From the NCBI RefSeq assembly GCF_035046485.1, contig NC_085138.1, forward strand, positions 288,606,089-288,670,088: 64,000 bases of DNA, given 5' to 3'. Below the pieces are notes generated by a model, which was given only the letters and a program-made list of their open reading frames with translations, searched no databases and was not told the origin of the DNA. The position numbers and the translations under genes were made by a program. Position 1 is the stretch's first letter. The number at the start of each line of letters is the position of its first letter. Source of the stretch: Aedes albopictus. Lineage: Eukaryota > Arthropoda > Insecta > Diptera > Culicidae. Below, piece after piece: positions 45,191 through 56,934 of this stretch.

Positions 45191-46896
45191 AATTTGAAGA
45201 TGGATCCCAGAAGTTACACCTGGAGATCACCACAGCAGACGGAATCTCAAATCGACCACGCTCTGATTGACGGACGGCACTTCTCCGACATTATCGACGT
45301 CAGGACCTATCGTGGCGCCAACATCGACTCTGACCACTATCTGATGATGGTCAAACTGCGCCCAAAACTCTCTCTCATCAACAATGTATGATACCGGCGA
45401 CCGCCACGGTACAACCTAGAACGACTGAAACAACCGGATGTCGCCTCAGCATACGCGCAGAATCTCGAGGCCGCGTTGCCAGACGAGGGCGAGCTCGATG
45501 AAGCCCCTCTAAATAGAGGACTGCTGGAGTACAGTGAAAGCAGCCATCAACAACGCTACCCGATGGTGCTCTGATGGAACGAAATCGACGGAATGAATGG
45601 TTCGACGAAGAGTGCAGAACGGTTTTGGAGGAGAAGAACGCAGCGAGAGCGGTAATGCTGCTGCAAGGGACTCGACAGAACGTGGATCGTTATAAACAGA
45701 AGCGGAAACAGCAGACCCGCCTCTCTCGGCCACCTGGAAGAAGCGAAGTGTAAAGAAATTGAACTGCTGTGCCGTTCCCAAGAAACACGACAGTTCATCG
45801 GCATCGGCTGATAGTCAGGATCTGGGAAACCGAACAGCTACCGGAGGAGTGGAAGGAAGGAGCAATCTGCCCCATTCACTAGAAAGGCGCCATTTGGAAT
45901 GTGAGAACTTCAGGGCGATCACTATTTTGAATGCTGCCTACAAAGTGCTATCCCAGATCATCTTCCGTCGTCAGTCACCTAAAACGAATGAGGGAAGTTA
46001 TCAAGCCGGCTTCATCGACGGCCGGTCGACAACGGACCAGATCTTTACCGTACGACAAATCCTCCAGAAATTCCGTGAATACCAGGTCCCAACGCATCAC
46101 CTTTTCATCGACTTCAAAGCGGCATACGACAGTATCGACCGCGCAGAGCTAAGGAGAATCATGGACGAAAACGACTTTCCTGGGAAGCTGACTAGACTGA
46201 TTAAAGCAACGATGGACGGTGTGCAAAACTGCGTAAGGGTTTCGGGTGAACTATCCTGTCCATTCGAATCTCGACGGGGACTGAGACAAGGTGATGAACT
46301 GTCATGCCTACTCTTCAACATCGCTCTGGAAGGTGTGAGGCGACGAGCCGGGGAACGATTTTCGCAAAATCCAGTCAATTTGTGTGCTTTGCGGACGACA
46401 TGGACATTACATATTGCCAGAACATTTGGAACGGTGGCAGAGCTGTATACCCGCCTGAAACGCGAAGCAGCAAAGGTCGGACTGGTGGTGAATGCCTCAA
46501 AAACAAAGTACATGGTAGTAGGCGGAACCGAACACGACCCGATCCGTCTGGGTAGTAATGTTACTATAGACGGGGAAACTTTCGAGGTGGTAGAGGAATT
46601 CGTCTACCTCCGATCCTTACTGACGGCTGACAACAACGTGAGCCGTGAAATTCGGAGGCGCATCATCAGCGGAAGTCGGGCCTACTACGAGCTCCAGAAG
46701 AAACTGCGGTTTCTGCGGTTCACCCATGCACCAAATGCACCATGTACAAAATGCTAATAAGACCGGTGGTCCTCTACGGGCACAAGACATGGACCATGCT
46801 CGAGGACAAGCACTCGGAGTTTTTGAGCGACGCGTGCTAAAGACGATCTTCAGCGGTGTGCAGGAGAACGGTGTGTGGCGGAGAAGGATGAACCAC

Positions 46897-48618
46897 CCCC
46901 AGCAGAAGGGCATACCTTACAAATACCATGCGAAGAGCATCATGTGCTCTAATACCTAACATTGTTATTGCTGCGGTATACAACGAAATGTTATGAGAAC
47001 ATCACAATTACAGTTAAAGGTATTTGAACAGAGTTTGGTATTGATGTAGTATTTGTTGATTTAGCAGTGAAAACAACCAAATTACAAGATTTGCTATTAC
47101 ATCATGAAGGCATCGAACATATGAAACATTTGGTCGGCGTTAAGTCAGAGGGGACCAAGTAATAAAATTGACGAAAATTAGATTTTCAAGGCATATGATT
47201 AAGAATTACTTAAGCTATTTGGAACATTGACCCAATTTTCTTAATGTTACAATTAACGAGAGTTATAGCACAATTTTCTTTTGATTGAACTGCAAAAATG
47301 GATAATAGTGTGCAGTCAGAGTGGACCATATGCTTGATGTCAAGAGAGTTGAAAAAATGTGAATTGGTTAAAATACAATAAATAAAATAGTTTATCTTCA
47401 AAATGTGATACGTTTGCAAATTGTATGACTCCCTAACGCATTTTCTGATAATTCTTGATCAAGAAAACACGTGAAATTCCACTTTATTATGGTTAATATC
47501 GTATTTAACAGATCATCGTGTTGAAGCATATTGTGACATTTCGCGTGCAGACAGAGTGGACTATGTGTCTCTAAGGAAAATGGTTGAAATTACCTTATTC
47601 TTCGTAATCCTTTCCAAATCAAAATATGTTTGTTTAGTAGCTGTTGGGCATCATATTGAAATGTACCAATACCCGTTTCATGCAGAAATTGATTTTACCG
47701 ATTATTTAAGAATTGTGTACTTGGTTCACTCTGTCTGAACGATTTTTTGAAAAGTACCAGTCTTCTGAATAAATTTGTATGAACTGTTAAACTACAATAT
47801 TTCAAAAACGTACCGAACTATGAAAATACATTCAAAAGTTGTTAGCTATTGAATGTTCAAGTTAAGAATTCTCAAATCGCTCATCAATGGACTACCCTTC
47901 ATTTGATATTGAATTGTTGTACTTGGTCCACTCTGACTGAACATAAACATTAAAAATGGTAATCAACAGTGTAATAACAGAAATATCAAATTTCAAACTT
48001 CCTGCTCACATTATACACTACTCCTATTAACTGTTGTCCTACTTGTGCATTACTTTTTCATCAAATATGTAAAAACTTGAATGTGAACACTGTAGTTGGT
48101 TTAAGATTTTCCAAAAACCGTTCAGTCAGAGCGGACTAAGTACAATCAATTACTTAGCAATTTCTCGGTTTCAAGCTTTTTTTTACGTTTTTTCGCGATC
48201 AATACAGAGCGATGCTGTGATGAATAGTTATCAAAATATATGGCAAAAACTCAAGAACATTTGTTGAAAAACTCAAAACTTATAGAGTTGCAAACTTTAA
48301 AGTCGTTTTTCTAGAAATAAAGTAAAAGACACATGGTCCTCTCTGACTTAACGCCGACCATTTAATAACAAGAAATGTTATTGGTTTGTTATTCAATAAC
48401 TTTGGGATAACAAATACAGCACTTGAAATTTTAGGTATGCATTCATTTTTGAAATAACAAGACTTGTTATTTTCTAGGTGTTATTTAGACAAAATTTTGG
48501 TATTCCTTTTTGTTATTTTGCCTCTTATTACCACCTAATGAAGGGCATATCAAGGTATGGTAGTATTTAAGATAAATACCTTGATATACTATTCTCTTGT
48601 TATTTACTTCTGCTCGGG
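46897..48618 (+). mobile_element. CCCGAGCAGAAG-ended element, copy 2, inside the retrotransposon
   Basis: The left end is CCCCAGCAGAAGGGCATACC; the right end is the inverse of CCCGAGCAGAAGTAAATAAC. AC flanks both sides (46895-46896, 48619-48620). Removing the element and one AC joins GATGAACCACGAGCTCGCTG, which restores the retrotransposon frame (RRMNHELAALYG). The 2-bp duplication is therefore established by the interrupted protein. A younger 1,228-bp element occupies most of it, leaving about 490 bp. Non-coding. Confidence 0.92.
47132..48359. mobile_element. 1.2-kb element with GGTCGGCGTTAAGTCAGAG termini and periodic motifs
   Basis: The ends GGTCGGCGTTAAGTCAGAGG and their inverse (one mismatch) are flanked by ATTT on both sides (47128-47131, 48360-48363). 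The terminal word GTCAGAGNGGACC is repeated inside in both orientations at about 47320, 47548, 47722, 47923 and 48124, spaced roughly 180-230 bp. No transposase is present. Repeated terminal words are usual transposase-binding candidates, but that is inference. Confidence 0.88.
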
Positions 48619-48899
48619 ACGAGCTCGCTGCACTTTACGGCAAACCTAGCATCCAGAAGGTGGCCAAAGCCGGAAGGATACGGTGGGCAGGACATGTTGC
48701 AGGAATGCCGGACAACAACCCTGCAAAGCTGGTGTTTTCAACTGATCCGGTTGGCACAAGAAGGCATGGAACGCAGAGAGCACGATGGGCGGACGAGGTA
48801 GAGCGTGACCTGGCGAGCATTGGGCGCGACCGAAGATGGAGAGCGGCAGCCACAAACCGAGTATTGTGGCGTATTATTGTTGATTATGCCTTGGCTTAA

Positions 48900-49583
48900 A
48901 TGTGATGTTGAACAAATAAATGTATAATGTATGGAACTAGATTGGCGAAAAATGTGATAACAAACAACGCCAAACAAACTTTAGTACAAGCGAAATCGAA
49001 GCCGGGTTGGGATTGAAACTGTGATCACATCCAGTTGCGTTGCAACCCAGGTTGGAACTGGATCAAAAAGAAAAACGGCATAAGCTAACATGCTTCACTT
49101 TCTATGTTCTGAATAAAAAAGTTTTACGAATGGTCATAATGCTATGCATTATTGAACGCCTAAATCACTAAGACAATATGTTTCAAAAGAATAGCACACA
49201 TTTCAAAGAAGGGTAAATCTTGTATGAAATTGTTAGTATCCGTAACGACAACAATCTCCGAAACAACATGATTAGAAAGAATAGCTCATGTTTAAAGAAG
49301 GAAAAATTAACGATATAAATATTATCAGTTTCTTTCTGTGTTTGTTGGTATGCATCACTAGCCTCTACACTAATCTCAGTTTTCAAACTAAGGCCCATGC
49401 TGAGGGTGACGTGTTCAGGTCAAGAACTTTCCATTTTGAAATGATTTTTGACTCCTTTTGGCATTGAGCATATTCGTGCCCCTTACAAGATATACCAAGC
49501 TGAGAATCAGGCTTTATCTCAGTTGAGGCGTAACTCCAGGAAAATGAGGAAGTCCTATAACTTGTATATGCATTTTCGTATTT
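48900..49583. other. spacer with a decayed SINE piece (49392-49480)
   Basis: The segment 49392-49480 matches the Feilai-type SINE body (CATGCTGAGGGTGACGTGTT, TTGGCATTGAGCATATTCGT). Otherwise nothing is recognised. The first 100 bp after 48900 contain AATAAATGTATAATGTA, likely the short-repeat 3' end of the retrotransposon. Confidence 0.5.
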
Positions 49584-49686
49584 TCAGCCTTTTGTTATTT
49601 CAGCCTTATGTTACAGTTTCTCAATTTCAGCCTTTCGTATTCTGCCTTTTGTGCATTCAGCCTTCTGAAATTCAGCCTTTTGTTAC
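49584..49686 (+). repeat. short tandem repeat, ATTCAGCCTTTTGT words
   Basis: The word TCAGCCTT or a close relative recurs about six times at 15-25 bp spacing, often followed by TTGTTA or TCGTAT. The frame across it (49448-49750) is a consequence of the repeat. Confidence 0.75.
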
Positions 49687-49688
49687 CA

Positions 49689-50025
49689 TCCTCGTTTACT
49701 TCATAAGCGGATGGTCTTGGGTTCGATCGCAGTCCCGACACTTTCGTTAGTTCTTCTTCCCGCCAAGGGCGGCTTATAGCTCGAACGGACTCGGATAATT
49801 GAATATCTACGAAACGGCACTAATGTGTCCAATTGAAATTGGACTGTATATGGAACAGCAGTCACGTGCTCATCATTCTACCTTGGACAGAGTAAAAAAG
49901 TGAAAGCAGCACAAAGATCAGTTCAATATAGTCGAATAGAATGCATTTCGGCGCTGTGTAGGTGTAGCTGTCAGTTGTGAGTTTTCCTGAAAGATAAAAC
50001 TGCATTTGAAATTTCATTGATGGCG
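49689..50025 (+). mobile_element. tRNA-derived SINE (family 1), 5'-truncated copy
   Basis: It starts inside the tRNA-like head (GTTTACTTCATAAGCGGATG, then GGGTTCGATCGCAG), continues with CACTTTCGTTAGTTCTTCTT, GTGCTCATCATTCTACC and AAAGTGAAAGCAG, as in 14395-15530 without its MITE. It provides the uninterrupted version of that family. Confidence 0.8.
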
Positions 50026-50039
50026 ATGAATTCTCACTC

Positions 50040-50339
50040 TTCTACGACCTATCTCATAACAACATATAATCTGCAGCAGTTTTGTATAGTCTCTAGTCCA
50101 TTCTGATGTCTTGACCATCAGTTAACCTATTGTTCTGACGAAGCAACATACTGCAGTGAATCTGAGTTGGGTCTAGGGTTGTGGCTTGTAAGGGGGGGGG
50201 GGGGGGAGATGGTCCACAACAGTGGCGTTTTGGCCCGTTAAATAATCGAGGATAATATGTCATTGGTATATAATCTTCGGCGAAGCTTATTATCAGAAGA
50301 TTCACATTTTTGTGACTCCCGCTAACTTGTAAGTCTATT
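50040..50339. other. spacer, no gene seen
   Basis: A G run of 14-15 bases lies near 50192-50205. Nothing else is recognised. Confidence 0.4.
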
Positions 50340-51190
50340 CTAAGGGTTGTTGCAAGGAAAACTCCCGAGAAGTGGTCCAGGGAGCCTCATTGACGCTTTT
50401 AGAGGTCCAAAAGTGCTCTAAAGAAGTTTCATAGGGTCTCAGGGGTATTTCAGAAGGTTTTTGAAAATAGTAGAAGGTCTCAGTGGCGTTTCAAGGGCCA
50501 TAGGGACCCATATAGCCACAGCTGTAAAGGCGTGGGTGTCGAGCATGAGCATGCTGGGGTGACGGTTTCGATACCCGGTCGCTCCAGGAATTTTTCGTAA
50601 AGAAAATTTCTTGACTTCTTCAACACAAACAGTGGGCTTCAGAGAATCCAGGGGCTCTCAGGAGCACTTCAGGGGGTCTAAGAGGCATTCCAGGGGGACG
50701 TTTTAGGAGGTCTCAGGGTGGTTTCATGGAATCCCAATGTGTTTCATGGTAGCTCAAGTGGGTCTCAGACGCGTGTCAGGGGGTGTCTAGGGCGCTTTGA
50801 GGGGTTTCACATACGAGGTCTCAGGAGTGTTCCAGTGAGATCCATGAGGTTTCAGGGGTGTTTCAAAGTTGGTCTCAGAGGCGCTCCAAGACTTTCCAGG
50901 GGCGTTTCAGGATATCTCAAGGAGTCACCAGGGGTGTTTTAGTAGTCTTATGAAGTTTCTGGGATTTCATGGGGTACCAGGAAATCTCAGGGGCGTTTAG
51001 GACATCTCTAGGGCGCTTTAAGCGGTTTTAGAGTGAGAAGGAGTACAACAAGATCTCATACGCTTTCAGGGGGTTTCAGAGTGCTTCCAGGGGATCGCAG
51101 GGGTGCTTCAAGAGATGTCGTTTCAGATCGTTTCAGGGAGCTCCAGGAAGTTTCTCTAGCACATCAGGGGTTCACTGTCGGAACGCCCCT
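50340..51190 (+). repeat. degenerate TCTCAGGGGYGTTTCAGG minisatellite field
   Basis: Words TCTCAGG, GGCGTTTCA, TTCAGGGG and GGTCTCAG are repeated at about 20-bp intervals for some 850 bp, unlike the rest of the window in being G-rich. A SINE fragment interrupts it at 50509-50625. The 74-codon and other frames across it are by-products. Confidence 0.75.
50509..50625 (+). mobile_element. Feilai-type SINE head
   Basis: CATATAGCCACAGCTGTAAA, GAGCATGAGCATGC, GACGGTTTCGATACCCGG and GAAAATTTCTTGACTTC match the head and first body segment of the SINE at 23645-23926. The 3' half is absent. Confidence 0.75.
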
Positions 51191-51463
51191 GGAGGCTCCT
51201 GAAACCACCAAAAATGTCTATTGAAGTTTAGAAGAGCTTTGCAGAAGAGCAAAACACTGGATAAGTGGATAGTGGATAGTTGGTAAGAGTTTGGAACCGA
51301 CGATGAAGGCCCAGGCACAGATGTAACACTAGATGCTCTGAACAAAATCAACAATCCCTAAATATACAACTCAACGGTGACCAAAACCCTTAAGAAATAC
51401 AGCATATGTTTTGGAACTAACTGTCCTTTATCCTTCTCTGCTGATCGCTTATGTGTCGTGGTG

Positions 51464-51857
51464 TCCGGCCATTTGGCCGAATGCCGTTTGGCCGAATGCC
51501 GTTTGGCCGAATTATTATCAAAAGGATTTGGAGACGTGGGCAAACTCTGGATAACATTCTAGCTGCCAATATGATCATCAGAAACATTTCCTTCTTTTAA
51601 TCATAGACTATTCTTTCAAGTTTTACCATCAAGGGATTAGTTGGCGTTGAAACTGGGACTATTTTTGTCAGAGATTTTTCCTTCTTTGAATCAAAGGCTG
51701 TTCTTTCGAGCTATACTGACATAGGCAACAGTGGCAAGATCACTTAAGTTCATCATCCTTTTTCGGCCAAATGGCATTCGGCCAAATGACCCTTTCGGCC
51801 AAATGGCGTTCGGCCAAACGGCATTCGGCCAAATGGCGTTCGGCCAAATGACCCGGA
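51464..51857. repeat. fold-back with tandem 16-bp GGCCGAATGCCGTTTG repeats at each end
   Basis: At 51464-51512 GGCCGAATGCCGTTT is repeated about three times. At 51763-51857 the inverse (TTCGGCCAAATGGCG and variants) is repeated about six times. The 250 bp between are unique and include a repeated TTTTCCTTCTTTGAATCA-type word. This small element has the fold-back layout of tandem repeats in inverted arms. Confidence 0.75.
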
Positions 51858-53754
51858 ACCATGAGTCGTAAGTCCAAATCAGCTGGCACGCACGCCATTT
51901 CATTGGTATTTCGTCGTATTTTAACGAGTAGATTTTAAGTTAAAACAAATTAGGTTCACGTCCTCCCCATTGCCAGTAGCAACTATGACCAGAAGAGAAA
52001 AAAATATGAGATCCTGTATTCGTAAAGTACGAAGCCGTTTTATTTTGTACAAAATATATCGTGAATTAAACAAAAATGTCCATTTTCCTGTTTTAATGAG
52101 ATTAGTTATGTTAAAGGCGGGGGGGGGGGTGCATCTTATCTGGTTGATTCACACCATTCTCACTTATAAAACATGCTTGTATTCCTATTGTGGTAAATTT
52201 TGTCGCTACCGTAGAATGAAAAATTTTTCGAACATTTTTCTTGCGTGCCGGAGAAAACGAATTTCATAAAACGGAAGCGTAATGCTAGGCTTATAAAAAC
52301 AATTAGAAAATGAAGTCATTCTAATCCGTATGCTTTATTTAATCAGTATTATGTGGCCTTTCGATACATGTATTCATTTTAAAAATATGAATCACATATG
52401 TGAAATAAAATGATATTTTCTAAATTTGTATGTTGTATGAGAATTTATTGGACACGGTGTATAATCATTTCCCGAATTTACCAAGCTACACTATTTCAAA
52501 AGCAAAACATATACAGATACACAAACACAACATGTTTCAATTCTTAAACGACCACCGCAAGTATAATAATAAATTAGTACAATTACAAAACGTTCTCCCA
52601 ACTAAGACAAGTAAACGTAAAATCGTCCGTCTTACAATCCAACGGAGCATCTCGTGTCGTTTCCTGAAGTAGTGTATAGATCTTGACGGACGCCGTGCAA
52701 ACGACCCACAATCGCCGATAATCCATTCAAACCGATAACAGGTGTTGACTGGCAGTTCTGAACTGCATCGGCTCGAAGCGCGCCGGACAAAGGTGATCTA
52801 CTTAAAATTAACGAGAAAGGTGTGATTGTCGATCGCATTGATGCATGCGTTTTGTTTTCGACACACATTTCCCATCCCGCCTGGGCACGCCTTCGCTGCG
52901 CTCCCTAAGGCGACAATGATCCGGTTGGATTGAGCTCCGTTCGACCAAAGGAACCAATTTCAATTATCTCAATCCCGGGATCACTTACGGGTCTTTCTGA
53001 TCGGCTTGTTATTGTTTTCGCCGTCAAATTATGAACCCGTGAGGATTAGATTTTGCCGACCTTTCTTCACATGGACCATGGACGGGCACAAGTTATTGAA
53101 ATAGCAGTCGGTCGGCCGCCGCCGTTGCCACATGTGCCCTCTTCGTCGGGCCACTTCACAATCCGACGAGCACGTTCCTCAGATTAGGCGATGATAAAAG
53201 AGGGATTTGCGCTTTGTGTTCGCCCTCCATAAATGCACTCGAAATCCCATACGGAACAAGAAAGAGCGCGGCTTGCCGGATTATGAAGCCTTCGAGGGCT
53301 CCTATTTACTGCTATGAATGTAGATCAATGGGCTTTGGATTGTGGCCCCTTAAGGACTTGGGGTGCTGTCTGTGGTTTGGACTCTGCTGGCTGGGTCGGA
53401 AAGTTTACGAGCGTGAGGTGAGTCGGAACAATTGAGCTCTGGCCGGGCGTGTGTGTGATGGTTGGAAAAAGTCAGGAAACGTTAAATGAGGTAAATTTGA
53501 TCGATTCGGACAAGGGGCTAGATGATCGTTTACGTTTTATTTAGCAATAGATTTAACTCTTTAAAGCCGAAATTTTCCAAGGTGATATTATAGAGTTTTT
53601 TCTATGCATTTCTGTAGTTTTAGTGCTTAACAGCATAAAAAGGGTAGAATATGATGCAGAATATTTTTTTGGATATCCTAGGTCATCCAAACTGTTCTTG
53701 AGTTTGGATATTAAAGTCTACGGGTGTATCGGTAACTTATTTCATTATTCAAAG
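51858..53754. other. largely unique sequence, GC-richer at 52660-53500, no supported gene
   Basis: 51858-52660 is AT-rich with a short G run at 52120-52129. 52660-53500 is GC-richer, contains no repeat of this window and has only short overlapping frames (78 codons minus, 73 codons plus). It may be conserved non-coding or untranslated sequence of a neighbouring gene, which cannot be tested here. Confidence 0.4.
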
Positions 53755-54215
53755 TTACGACCACCTTACGCGCTGCCCTCCAGCGCTTCTTGTACCGTCC
53801 GGATCTCTTGCAAACACCAGGTTTGTAGGGTTGCTGTCCAGCATTTTCACAACATGCCCTGCCCATCGCATCCTTCCAGCTTTTGTCTCCTTCCGGATGC
53901 TAGGCTCGTCGTAGAGTACAGAGAGCTCGTGGTTCATTCTTCGCCACCACACAGCGTACTTCTGCATACCTCCAAAAATGGTTGTAGGCACCCCACGCTC
54001 GAACGTTTTGAGTGCCTGCATGTCCTTCTCGAGTCCAGATCTCGTGCCTGTAGCGAAACACCGGTCTTATCAGTGTTTTGTACATGGTATATTTGGTGTA
54101 AGTGTGAATCTTTTTCGACCGTAGATTCTTGTGGAGCCCATGGTAAGCCCGATTTCCACTGATGATGCGCCTTCATAATTCACGGCTTACGTTGTTGTCT
54201 GCCGTTCATTGGCGT
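53755..54215 (-). pseudogene. RTE-like retrotransposon C-terminal fragment
   Basis: On the minus strand the blocks run TADNNVSRE, RRIISGNRAYHGLH, YTMYKTLIRPVFRYRHEIWT, then RRMNHELSVLYDEPSIRK and AGRMRWAGHVVKMLDSNPTN. They are the same segments in the same order as 46617-48760 in the larger copy. Frames change at least twice. The 5' and 3' ends are missing. Confidence 0.78.
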
Positions 54216-55099
54216 ATCTAGGATTTTTTCCTAGGGGTGCCTGTTTCAGTGGCTTTCGGGTTGTTTTGTTTTTTTTTTTTGTAAAAGGTGTTACCGATCC
54301 ACCCTCAATTTCTTTGCATAATGATATACTGCGTCGCGGGAAAAATTAACCCGCAAATTGAAACTCGCTATATTTTAAAGAACAGCTTTGAAAAAAAAAA
54401 TTCGAACCGTTGTACTGATTTAACACTATCCCGTCATGTGAGGTTTGAAAACTAGATTGCGCTTCATACATGGAATTTGTATTTTTAGTTTGAACTTAAC
54501 AATCATCGCGACAATCCCTTTTTTGTGGATTGAAAACAATCAGGTCCGTAAGAAAACATTTTCAGAGCAATTATTAGAAGTGTAAATTTCTAAAACTATG
54601 AATCATCCCCAAATTTGCGTTAATTTGTATTTATTGCATGATAACAACCCTTATAAAAATAGTTTTCAAGAACAATTGTAAGAGTTATAAATACTTTAAA
54701 TTGCAAAATCAGGATAAATTTTTGCATTAACGGTGATAGCGTTTTTGTTTCATGCGTTGAACACTACCACATGGACATGAAAATACTTTTACAGAGAAAT
54801 TGTGAGTATGATTCTTAAAACTTCAAAATTTAAACTCGATTATCCTGAGTTCCGTTCTGAAGCTTCACGAACATATTATCAATTTAGTTGAAACCCGAAA
54901 TTTGGTACGAACGAACTTTGATTTTTCTCTTCGTGATTCTGATGCTCGCACCAAATTCCGATTTCGACGATCTTCGTATATCTGGTGAACAAAATGCTGT
55001 ATAAAATTGAAATTTTGACTTACGTAAAGCCAACATTGTAGTAATCAGTGAAAATTTCAGCTTCGTTAATTTCGAATACACAAGAGTTTTGTGTTTTTG
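54216..55099. other. spacer, no gene seen
   Basis: The sequence is AT-rich with a T run at 54269-54281 and only short frames. The segment 54860-55080 is slightly different in composition but matches nothing else here. Confidence 0.4.
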
Positions 55100-56510
55100 A
55101 CAAAAAATTCTTTTGGTAATTCCTCAGGGAATATTTCCGGCAATTGTTTTGCAATTTAATTCATTTAAGATTTATTTCGTAAATCTCTCAGTAATTCCTT
55201 TGGATTTGGCAAATTTCTTCGGTAATATCTTTGGTTCTCTTTTCGGCAATTTATTTAAGAATTTATTTGATACTAAACACCTTCACGCATCCTCTGAAAA
55301 TTTGTTGTGAGTTCCATTAGAAGTTCTTTTATACATCGTTTCCATAATTTTAATGAAAATTCTTTATACAATTTCTTCTACATTTCTTCAGTATTGCCGT
55401 GTGCGTTCAAAATGCAAACGGTGCCCAAATGCGTTCCAAACGCGGTAACACAGTGTAACCAAAGGCAACTTAGCAACCATAGTCAAAACCATCGCCAACC
55501 TAGAATTCAAAAGCTCCCACTGACATCGGGTTACTTGCTAGAAAATCTTACCGCATTTGGTGCTCCCGCATTTGATATTTGCATTCTGAATGCACACAGC
55601 AATAATTGTGAAAGAAATTCCTGCAGCAGATGGTTTCGGAATACCTTCGGCAGTTCCGATGTTACTTGCATTGAAGATTTATTTGGGAATTCCATCAGCA
55701 ATTCCTTTGCAAATTTTGGAAACTTCGATTATTACTTTGGGTATTTCTTCGGTAATTTCCTTGGAAATTGATCCGGCAAATTTCTTAAAGATTTCCTTCG
55801 GGAACTTATTTAAAAAAAAACTTTAGCGGTTCTTTAAAATTCTTGCACGATGATTTTCTACGGCAATTACTTTTGGAATTATTTCTTTTGACAACTACTT
55901 TGAAAGTTCTAAGGTAACTTTGATGGATTCTTTCCGGTAATTTCTTTGGGATTTTTCTGGAAGTTTTTCGCGAATTTTATATGGTTTTCTTTGAGCAAAC
56001 CCAGTTGTGAATTTATGAATTTCCAATTCAGAAATTTTTGGAAGCAATTAATATAAATACAATAAAATCATTAAGGAATAAAAATTTTATCACGATAAAA
56101 TTGCCTGAAAAAAAATGCAAAACAACTGAAAAAAAATGCTGAAAAAAATAGGAATAGTCATTTACATTATAGAAAAAAATCCAAAAAATTGCATATTTAA
56201 TTCCAATGAAACTACCGTACAAATTTTCAAAAACAAAACAACCATGCCGAACGAACGCTCAAAGTTATGATCATACTGCGGTCGGGCGAGTACAAAGTCG
56301 TTCGAATCCCATCAGAACGCGATTTTTTTTTCACAAATTCATTTCTCAATTTACTAGTTTCTCCCTCACATTCCTATAGGATTTCACTGGTGATTTCTCT
56401 AGTAGCACCTCCTGGGATTTCTCTGGAAATTTCAACTATTTCCGAAATTTGTTTAGGGATTTTTCTAGAGATTTCTTTTGGGATTCCTTCAGCTGGAATT
56501 TCTTGAGGAA
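55100..56510. repeat. degenerate TTCGGNAATTTCTTTGG minisatellite field
   Basis: Words such as TTCGGTAAT, TTCCTTTGG, GGGATTTCTCTGG and GGAATTTC recur at 12-30 bp spacing. A unique patch, 55395-55610, holds a 154-codon frame's middle portion, and another unique AT-rich patch lies at 56030-56340. Frames here are repeat-driven, with no domains. Confidence 0.6.
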
Positions 56511-56716
56511 GGCCAAGAGGTGTTCCAAGAGCAGAGGTGGCTACGCTTGCCGTTAACCGTTAACACATTTCGGACAAACATTTGCCTCTATTTCCGCAAA
56601 GGTCACATAAAAGTTCACTATCAATGTTCTCCAATCTGCAAGTGATGCACAGATCGAAAAAAAGAGTGTAAAATTCTGTGACATATGATGCACATTATTG
56701 GAGCGTGTTATATCAT

Positions 56717-56905
56717 AGAAGTTTACATGACATATCATGTAAAGTTCATGAAATATCATGTAAACTTCCATTATATGTCATGTAATTAAGCATGACTCTG
56801 AGAGTTTACATGACATATAACACAAATTTACATGATATATCATGTAAACTATCATAACATTAAGTTTACATGAGTAAAATGAAGTTTACATGACGAATAA
56901 ATCTC
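56717..56905. repeat. palindromic TTTACATGATATATCATG array
   Basis: The word GTTTACATGACATATCATGT and its inverse recur about eight times. One copy, 56828-56849, is a perfect palindrome (11-bp half-site TTTACATGATA). The array is short and AT-rich. Confidence 0.8.
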
Positions 56906-56934
56906 ATTATTTTTATCTGTGTGTGTACCTTTCT

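Larger units (their letters stand above)
45194..48899 (+). pseudogene. RTE-like non-LTR retrotransposon, 5'-truncated, broken and split
   Basis: The order of domains is intact. The C-terminal end of the endonuclease (45194-45391) contains SQIDHALIDGRHFSDII and the catalytic-histidine motif NIDSDHY. A linker follows, then the reverse transcriptase (45759-46757) with ITILNAAYKVLSQI, HHLFIDFKAAYDSIDR (first Asp) and GLRQGDELSCLLFNIALEG. The FADD catalytic box (FVCFADDMDI) is at about 46377-46406 but one frame over. The tail resumes after the insertion at 48619 and ends NRVLWRIIVDYALA at 48896. Stops and frameshifts kill it. The protein would nick target DNA and prime cDNA synthesis. RTE rather than CR1 is a judgement from the single-ORF order and tail motif. 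Confidence 0.8.

Noticed and set aside
45759..46757. Working reverse-transcriptase gene
   Set aside because: The endonuclease part is truncated, the FADD box is in another frame, and the tail is separated by a 1.7-kb insertion.
55307..55771. 154-codon plus-strand frame
   Set aside because: Most of it is repeat-derived (TTCGGNAATTTC words), with no domain and no relatives in the window.
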